A DNA stretch of 29,797 nt from a virus: positions 1 through 29,797 of IMG/VR virus record IMGVR_UViG_3300028925_010097; one strand, given 5' to 3'. Below, piece after piece: positions 25,526-29,797 of this stretch. A model generated the notes under the pieces. It was given only the letters and a program-made list of their open reading frames with translations, did no database searches and was not told the DNA's origin. Both the position numbers and the translations under genes were made by a program. Within the stretch, counting starts at the first letter, position 1, and each line of letters opens with the position of its first letter.

Positions 25526-25561
25526 AATATCTACCTGTCCGATATGACGACATTTTGAACG

Positions 25562-25837
25562 TCATTCGACTGGCACCCGCGTCCATAAATCATCCCCCGT
25601 GGCGCGTTGTTCGAGGATATGATGCGACATGCCGTCGTCTCTGTGTGTGGTCTTCCAGCGTAGCTCCAAGGTCGGCTTAGAGGTGCTCACATCGTAGAGA
25701 TGTGCCTGCGCACGCAGATAGATACTGTCACCATCAACCGACGCGGCCAGCTCTGCGATGTCCTGCGCACGCTCATCAATATTTTTAAACGGACCATTTT
25801 CTTCAAGCTCGATAGCTAAATCACTCATACGTCCCAT
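25562..25837 (-). CDS. Small hypothetical protein downstream of the primase/helicase
   Basis: A 91-residue protein that I do not recognise. The first half is acidic and helical (MSDLAIELEENGPFKNIDERAQDIAELAASVDGD). The second half looks like beta strands (SIYLRAQAHLYDVSTSKPTLELRWKTT), ending DDLWTRVPVE. I chose the ATG at 25835-25837, one base after the primase stop and 10 bases after GAGGAG; the frame extends to a TTG inside the primase gene, and an ATG three codons later is also possible. Tight spacing to the primase-polymerase suggests co-expression in replication. No function is claimed. Confidence 0.72.
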   Translation of the reverse strand: MGRMSDLAIELEENGPFKNIDERAQDIAELAASVDGDSIYLRAQAHLYDVSTSKPTLELRWKTTHRDDGMSHHILEQRATGDDLWTRVPVE

Positions 25838-25838
25838 T

Positions 25839-27992
25839 TTATTTGCTCTCCTCAATTATAATGCGCCACTTGCCCTTGCCACTGCGGCGGACCTCGACGC
25901 TGCCGTTCTCTACAAAATATTTCTCACCGTACATGGTGAGCAGTTTTTCCTTGCCTTCAGTTTTTGCTGTGTCGGGCCACAACTGGTGGCCTGACATCAA
26001 CCTCTTGCACTCCGTCATATTGTCGTGCTGACCAGCACCCATCGTGTTTACCATCGCAATGCCAAGCTCACTGGCAGCCATGTGATCAACGCTCGATGCA
26101 AGCAGTGCGTTGTTTGCTGATGCCTCATCTGACAGCTGGCAGACCCCTATAGGATCGCCCTCGCCCTTGTCCATATCTTGCGGGACCAGCTCCATGATCA
26201 CCGGGTCGACCGACGCGCCCTCCCTAATCTTTCCCGTGTCGAGCACGATGAACCGAGATAGCTTCGCTGTTAAAAATTGCTGCTTCCATGCCTTACGGTT
26301 CTCTTTGTTGTAAGGCATCCAGTTCGACAGCGTGAAGCCGCAGTCGAGAGCCGAGTAGATCGCGCCGGAGCCACGCCATGCTGATGCATCGCCGAGCTCC
26401 CAGTCGGGGTCTTTGTTTCTATCCTTGGGTGTGTGATGTGCGTGGATGACAGCGCAGCCGGTCATCGATGTCACCAACAACATTGCCTTCGTCAGCATCG
26501 ATGCGCTGTTCGCTGAGTTCTCATCAGCTGCATCAGACAACGTAACATATGGATCGAGCGCACACAGCTCCGCCCTAGCCTTCCTGATCTCGTCCACCAA
26601 CAAAGCGACGTTCTTCTCATCAATTTCTAAGTTGCCTGCTTCATTCATTGCGACGAGCCTGAGCATACCCGACGCTTTGCCGCGCACGACGATGTCCGCG
26701 CTCTCAGTGTCACCATTCTGCAGCGCCACCGCTTTTAGGCGACGGTAGATGTCTTCGACGCGCTCTTCGTTTGCAACCCACAGCGTGGTAATTTTCCGCT
26801 CTACCTGTGGCAGGCCAATGCGTGCTGTATCCCCGACGGCAAGTCCGACGACGAGCGACGCCAGCCAGCGCGTCTTGCCGACGTTGCTCATACCTGCCAA
26901 CGACACAGTACCCATCTCAGGGATCATGCGAGGTAGCACCCACTTAATCGGCGGCAGGGTTGTGCTTCTTAAATCCGCTACGTTTACGGACGCGAACGCG
27001 CTTGTAGTTTCGTTTTCGCTCGTCGGAGTGTCTCCGATTGCCGCAACGCGCACCTCGATGTCTTTCGGTGTTGTCTCGCGCTGCGGCCCGATGAAACGCG
27101 GGCCTATCGCAATCGTATCTATAAAACTATCGCCCTCAGATAAGGCCTCGATCTCCATGTCGGTCAACCCAACACCGAGACCATCGAACGCTTTTTTAAA
27201 CGATGTGCCAACGAGGTCGGGTATTTTGCCTCGTCGATCAAGCCAGTCATCATGCCTCGGATGTGCCTCGCTCGCCCCGACCGACGTATCGCAGATATTC
27301 TCAAGAATGTTGATGGCCTCGGTCTCAGTCAAATACGAGCCGTCAGGCTGCCGCCTGCTCGGCATCCGATAGGCCAACGACCGCAGCGCAGGGTACAGCT
27401 CGGTAGCCTGCTCGATTTGCTCGATCAATTGTGCGTCGGTGTACTGGTTGTAGCTGTCCATCTGGATGACGTTGCCGGTGCTACCCTGGGCGACCACCCC
27501 AGCAGCCGGGAAATCTTTGACCGTCCTCTTATGCAGCACCGTGTACCCGCCTGACGGCGGGAATACGACGTAGCCGCCGTGCCCCTTGACGTCGACACCA
27601 GCCGCCAGCGTCGCCGGGAAGCGGCGCGTCGTGTCTGTACATTTAAAAATGTAATGCAGACCACCGGACTGCGTCTCATGGCAGAGCGTCTTCTCCAGCC
27701 ATTCGCGGTTGGCCTCGTGCCATTCGACGACGTGCGGCCCCTTATATATGTCGACGTCGATGCATAGTAGGCCTGACATAGTAGCCCCGGTCGGGACTGA
27801 CACCGTCTCGGCGTTGCGGTGTGAGAATAATTCTTTGACCCGCTCAGGGTCTTGGGTCGCTATCTTGAACCCGCCCTCGCCCTTCTTGACGCCGAGTTCT
27901 TTGTTCGACCAGCAGGGCATCTTCTTGGATGTAGTGGGAAAAACGGGATAATTCTTCGCGACAGCGAGGGCTGCCAATACGAGTGGACTCAT
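25839..27992 (-). CDS. Primase-polymerase/RepA-like helicase fusion (replication protein)
   Basis: A 717-residue protein from the ATG at 27990-27992. The N-terminal ~160 residues form a Prim-Pol (archaeo-eukaryotic primase-like) domain: FPTTSKKMPCW, then IDVD (Asp81 and Asp83, counted from the ATG at 27996-27998), GGLHYIFK (His115) and GVDVKGHGGYVVFPPSGG. The C-terminal half is a RecA-like ATPase of the RepA/hexameric helicase type: Walker A LAGMSNVGKTRW at ~364-375, a Walker B-like LCALDPYVTLSDAAD and a CAVIHAHHTPKDR sensor strand. It probably primes and unwinds DNA. AGGAGG lies 2 bases before the first ATG and 8 before the second, so the second start is more likely. A promoter is seen upstream at 28023-28052. 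Confidence 0.9.
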   Translation of the reverse strand: MSPLVLAALAVAKNYPVFPTTSKKMPCWSNKELGVKKGEGGFKIATQDPERVKELFSHRNAETVSVPTGATMSGLLCIDVDIYKGPHVVEWHEANREWLEKTLCHETQSGGLHYIFKCTDTTRRFPATLAAGVDVKGHGGYVVFPPSGGYTVLHKRTVKDFPAAGVVAQGSTGNVIQMDSYNQYTDAQLIEQIEQATELYPALRSLAYRMPSRRQPDGSYLTETEAINILENICDTSVGASEAHPRHDDWLDRRGKIPDLVGTSFKKAFDGLGVGLTDMEIEALSEGDSFIDTIAIGPRFIGPQRETTPKDIEVRVAAIGDTPTSENETTSAFASVNVADLRSTTLPPIKWVLPRMIPEMGTVSLAGMSNVGKTRWLASLVVGLAVGDTARIGLPQVERKITTLWVANEERVEDIYRRLKAVALQNGDTESADIVVRGKASGMLRLVAMNEAGNLEIDEKNVALLVDEIRKARAELCALDPYVTLSDAADENSANSASMLTKAMLLVTSMTGCAVIHAHHTPKDRNKDPDWELGDASAWRGSGAIYSALDCGFTLSNWMPYNKENRKAWKQQFLTAKLSRFIVLDTGKIREGASVDPVIMELVPQDMDKGEGDPIGVCQLSDEASANNALLASSVDHMAASELGIAMVNTMGAGQHDNMTECKRLMSGHQLWPDTAKTEGKEKLLTMYGEKYFVENGSVEVRRSGKGKWRIIIEESK

Positions 27993-28022
27993 AATCATAA
28001 CCTCCTGAAAAATAGGACTATT

Positions 28023-28052
28023 TCTATACGCAGATTTTGCGTCCCTTGTCCA
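28023..28052 (-). promoter_or_regulatory. Predicted sigma-70-type promoter for the leftward replication gene
   Basis: On the minus strand TGGACA (28047-28052) and TATAGA (28023-28028) are 18 bp apart, just upstream of the AGGAGG of the primase gene. The -35 matches consensus at 5 of 6 bases and the -10 at 4 of 6. It abuts a perfect 16-bp palindrome on its upstream side. No other promoter of this quality is seen before the leftward block. Confidence 0.5.
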
Positions 28053-28068
28053 GAAATTAATTAATTTC
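28053..28068. promoter_or_regulatory. Perfect 16-bp palindrome GAAATTAATTAATTTC
   Basis: The 16 bases equal their own reverse complement and touch the -35 of the leftward promoter. A factor bound here could activate that promoter or block it. The AT-rich core is also compatible with a bent or easily melted site. Confidence 0.55.
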
Positions 28069-28088
28069 GGTCATATGCTGATTTGTTG

Positions 28089-28117
28089 TATACAATCAGA
28101 TGCTGATACTGTATGTT
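28089..28117 (+). promoter_or_regulatory. Rightward promoter with palindromic operator ATCAGATGCTGAT in the spacer
   Basis: TATACA (28089-28094) and TATGTT (28112-28117) are 17 bp apart; each matches the sigma-70 consensus at 4 of 6 bases. The palindrome ATCAGATGCTGAT fills 28095-28107, starting directly after the -35, exactly as in the second rightward promoter at 28912. A second palindrome, TTGTATACAA (28086-28095), overlaps the -35, and half-sites ATGCTGAT (28075-28082) and ATCAGAT (28121-28127) flank it. Transcription would start near 28124 and serve the genes from 28150. Confidence 0.55.
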
Positions 28118-28149
28118 CAGATCAGATTTAAACGAAAGGAAATTTTGAC

Positions 28150-28596
28150 ATGACCTTCACCTCCGCCCAAGACGCCCTCAAGTTTATCACCGGCTCAAAC
28201 GCCACCGTGATCCTCGAGTTCGCCACCCGCCGCTTCACCCTCAAGGTCAAAAAGCCTTGGGATAAAGAAACCAACAAACGCGATCACGACGCCAAAATCT
28301 TCTTCGTGAATGAGCTGACCGGCGATCCCAACGACGATGACTTCAACCACTTCGTCGGTTTCTTCTTCGCCGACGGCGACCGCCTCAACCAGTCGAAGAA
28401 AGACAAGGCCTCCGGCACGCCCCCATGTGACGCCTTCAAAGCTTTCGCATGGGTTCTTAAACGCCTCGTCGCAGGTGAGTTACCTGACGGCGTTACCATC
28501 GGGCACTCCGGCAACTGCTGCCGTTGTGGTCGCGAGATCACCACCGAAGCAAGCCTTGCGGCCGGCATCGGCCCCGAATGCATCAAACACTTTTAA
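28150..28596 (+). CDS. DUF6011-like protein with C-terminal zinc-binding motif
   Basis: A 148-residue protein. The C-terminal end GNCCRCGREITTEASLAAGIGPECIKHF is the compact metal-binding motif (CxRCGRxLT...S...GIGPEC) that I know as DUF6011, widespread in phages and actinobacteria. The N-terminal ~110 residues are probably alpha/beta (AQDALKFITGSNATVILEFATRRFTLKVKK; FFVNELTGDPNDDDFNHFVGFFF) and typical of small phage proteins that end in this motif. AAAGGA lies ~10 bases before the ATG. It is the first gene of the rightward block and so probably an early, host-directed or DNA-binding protein. Its activity is unknown. Confidence 0.78.
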   Translation: MTFTSAQDALKFITGSNATVILEFATRRFTLKVKKPWDKETNKRDHDAKIFFVNELTGDPNDDDFNHFVGFFFADGDRLNQSKKDKASGTPPCDAFKAFAWVLKRLVAGELPDGVTIGHSGNCCRCGREITTEASLAAGIGPECIKHF

Positions 28597-28610
28597 TAGG
28601 AGATATGATT

Positions 28611-28856
28611 ATGCATCAGACAATTGTAAATATTTTAAAACGCGGCGGGCGCACAATTATCAGCCGCGTCTCACTGAGTAAAAAATACCCCGACACCATC
28701 GAGATTACGGATGATGGGGACGTCTACACCCGGTACTGGGGCGTCGATGACCTCATCGCCCAAGGCGGTGAGAACTGGGCGGCAGAGGGCGGCGCCTACA
28801 AACATATTTACCTGCACTCGGTCGACGTGCCGCTATCAATTCAAGGAGTATTATAA
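28611..28856 (+). CDS. Small hypothetical early protein
   Basis: An 81-residue protein starting MHQTIVNILKRGGRTIISRVSLSKKY. It goes on with DTIEITDDGDVYTRYWGVDDLIAQGGENWAAEGGAY and ends VDVPLSIQGVL. The pattern of short beta strands and acidic turns suggests a small alpha/beta protein; no family is recognised. TAGGAGAT lies 2 bases before a first ATG (28605) and 8 before a second (28611), so the second is preferred, although the frame is open further upstream. It follows the DUF6011-like gene by 14 bp. Confidence 0.65.
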   Translation: MHQTIVNILKRGGRTIISRVSLSKKYPDTIEITDDGDVYTRYWGVDDLIAQGGENWAAEGGAYKHIYLHSVDVPLSIQGVL

Positions 28857-28876
28857 AGGGATAAAATTTTCCGGTT

Positions 28877-28904
28877 CTGACACCCGCAGTCAGGGGCGGT
28901 TTTC
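28877..28904 (+). terminator. Possible terminator between the two early transcription units
   Basis: CTGAC (28877-28881) and GTCAG (28889-28893) form a 5-bp stem with a 7-base loop, followed by GGGGCGGTTTTCTT. An alternative pairing of ACCCGC with GCGGT places the stem directly before TTTTCTT. Either form would end transcripts from the first rightward promoter just before the second one at 28912. Confidence 0.42.
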
Positions 28905-28911
28905 TTCCCCC

Positions 28912-28940
28912 TGGACAATCAGCATCTGATATGCTAAAAT
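28912..28940 (+). promoter_or_regulatory. Rightward promoter with palindromic operator ATCAGCATCTGAT in the spacer
   Basis: TGGACA (28912-28917) and TAAAAT (28935-28940) are 17 bp apart, each 5 of 6 to consensus, and the -10 has an extended TGC. The palindrome ATCAGCATCTGAT (28918-28930) begins right after the -35 and fills most of the spacer. It is the reverse complement of the site in the first rightward promoter. A repressor bound here would block RNA polymerase sterically. Downstream genes are the 94-residue protein and the ArdC-like gene. Confidence 0.68.
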
Positions 28941-28978
28941 TCGTTATTAAAGATTAACCACACTTAGGAGACATGATT

Positions 28979-29263
28979 ATGAAAAAGACAGTAGACCAAT
29001 TCATCACCCTCGACGCTCAAATTAAAGAGCTGTCCAAAGTGCGTGCCGCGTTGCGCACTAGGTTAATTGGCAGCCGCCCGGCTGGCACTTTCATCCCCGG
29101 CTCAAAAAACGAAGTCGGCGTCGTCATCGTACACGCCGACCGCGTGGTCATCGACAGCAAGGCTTTCAAAGCCGAGTTGCCTGAGCTGGCCGCACGCTTT
29201 TCTAAAGCGTCGGTATCTGTGTCGCTGCGGATCAGCGACAACCATTTGAAGGTGGCTGCATAA
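28979..29263 (+). CDS. Small hypothetical early protein
   Basis: A 94-residue protein with a helical N-terminus (VDQFITLDAQIKELSKVRAALRTRL, likely coiled coil), then an IGSRPAGTFIPGSKNEVGVVIVHADRVVID beta region, and a C-terminal helix and strand (SLRISDNHLKVA). I recognise no family. TTAGGAGAC is 2 bases before an ATG at 28973 and 8 before the one at 28979, so I use the latter. It follows the second operator-bearing promoter and ends 2 bp before the ArdC-like start. It may be a small DNA-binding or host-takeover protein; nothing visible proves this. Confidence 0.7.
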   Translation: MKKTVDQFITLDAQIKELSKVRAALRTRLIGSRPAGTFIPGSKNEVGVVIVHADRVVIDSKAFKAELPELAARFSKASVSVSLRISDNHLKVAA

Positions 29264-29265
29264 TT

Positions 29266-29797
29266 ATGAAAAAGAAAATTGACGTCGAACAGCTCGTAAC
29301 TGATCAACTCATCGCGATGCTCGAGCAGGGCACCGGGGCTTGGAAAAAGTCCTGGGCCTCGCTCGGCGGCGAACTGCCTACGCGGTTCACCGGGCAGCAC
29401 TACAAAGGCATAAACCTTTTCATCCTTGCCTTGACCGGCAGGGGCAACCCGCATTGGATGACATACAATCAGGCCAAGTCGGTTGGCGGTCAGGTGCGCT
29501 CCGGCGAGAAGGGCACGACCGTCGTGTTCTTCAAACCGCTCAAGGTTAAAGATCGCAACAACCCCGACAAGCTCGTCACCATCCCCCTCATGAAAGCGTA
29601 CACTGTATTCAATGCGCTGCAGATCGACGGCTTGCCTGAGAAATATTTTCCGGTGCTCGACCTCGAAGACATAAACAGCGCACCGCGAATTGAGGCGGCG
29701 GAGCTGTACATTAAAAATACCAAGGCGATTATCAATCACGGTGGCAACCGGGCCTACTACGTCCCAGGCACGCATCGCATCCAGCTCCCCGAGTATG
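29266..29797 (+). CDS. ArdC-like antirestriction protein, N-terminal part (partial, runs off the right edge)
   Basis: An open frame of 177 codons to the window edge. Residues 1-100 match the ArdC N-terminal (DUF1738) ssDNA-binding domain: GTGAWKKSWASLGGELPTRF, GQHYKGINLFILAL, HWMTYNQAKSVGGQVRSGEKGTTVVFF. A linker with MKAYTVFNALQIDGLPEKYFP follows, then the start of a second domain (IEAAELYIKNTKAIINHGG...YYVPGTHRIQLPEY), which in the family leads into a zincin-like metallopeptidase with HExxH, lying beyond the window. ArdC proteins protect incoming DNA from restriction in plasmids. The start ATG is 2 bp after the preceding stop, with no clear ribosome-binding site, so it is probably coupled. 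Confidence 0.86.
   Translation, partial: MKKKIDVEQLVTDQLIAMLEQGTGAWKKSWASLGGELPTRFTGQHYKGINLFILALTGRGNPHWMTYNQAKSVGGQVRSGEKGTTVVFFKPLKVKDRNNPDKLVTIPLMKAYTVFNALQIDGLPEKYFPVLDLEDINSAPRIEAAELYIKNTKAIINHGGNRAYYVPGTHRIQLPEY

Noticed and set aside
25291-25561. A tRNA or other structured RNA gene in the gap
   Set aside because: The stem-loops do not form a cloverleaf and no T-loop (GTTCRANNC) with matching acceptor stem is seen.
25838-25855. TTG start for the 91-residue gene inside the primase gene
   Set aside because: The ATG at 25837 has GAGGAG at a workable distance and follows the primase stop directly; the added residues are encoded by the ribosome-binding site itself.
29017-29775. A 252-codon open frame on the minus strand
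   Set aside because: It is antisense to the 94-residue gene and the ArdC-like gene, both of which have clear starts, and ArdC motifs are on the plus strand.

Overview
This window is part of the genome of a tailed double-stranded DNA phage, or a prophage, with podovirus-type virion genes. The host cannot be read directly. Strong Shine-Dalgarno sites and sigma-70-like promoters point to a proteobacterium-like Gram-negative host, and the nearest gene-family relatives I recognise are Bordetella phage BPP-1 (capsid) and T7 or Bcep22-like phages (tail and ejection apparatus). No integrase, repressor, RNA polymerase, DNA polymerase A or lysis cassette is visible, so lifestyle cannot be decided. Both ends of the window cut through genes.

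Layout. Nearly the whole window (1 to about 28,000) is a leftward block on the minus strand. In order of transcription it holds a primase-polymerase/helicase and a small unknown gene (27992 to 25562); a 271-bp gene-free segment rich in inverted and direct repeats; a RuvC-like resolvase; a small terminase subunit fused to a GIY-YIG nuclease domain; a small zinc-ribbon-like protein; and the large terminase. Three tandem small genes follow that share a C-terminal tag, one of them joined to a possible cysteine peptidase. Then come the portal, a Bbp19-like protein, scaffold, major capsid protein, cement protein, an unknown protein, tail adaptor (gp11-like), tail nozzle (gp12-like), a GNAT protein (gp13 position), gp14-, gp15- and giant gp16-like ejection proteins, and the N-terminus of a tail fibre (gp17-like). 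From portal to fibre the order is collinear with T7 genes 8 to 17, while the capsid, cement and Bbp19 genes are of the BPP-1 type.

The right end (28150 to 29797) is a rightward block of small early-type genes: a DUF6011-like protein, two unknown small proteins and the start of an ArdC-like antirestriction protein. It diverges from the replication gene across a 150-bp control region.

Control signals. A 13-bp palindrome, ATCAG-N3-CTGAT, sits inside the spacer between the -35 and -10 elements of both predicted rightward promoters. A near-copy lies upstream of the resolvase/terminase genes. This suggests a phage regulon controlled by an unseen DNA-binding protein. Three early genes also share an unusual start, GGAG-N2-ATGATTATG, and many late genes are linked by TAATG stop-start overlaps.
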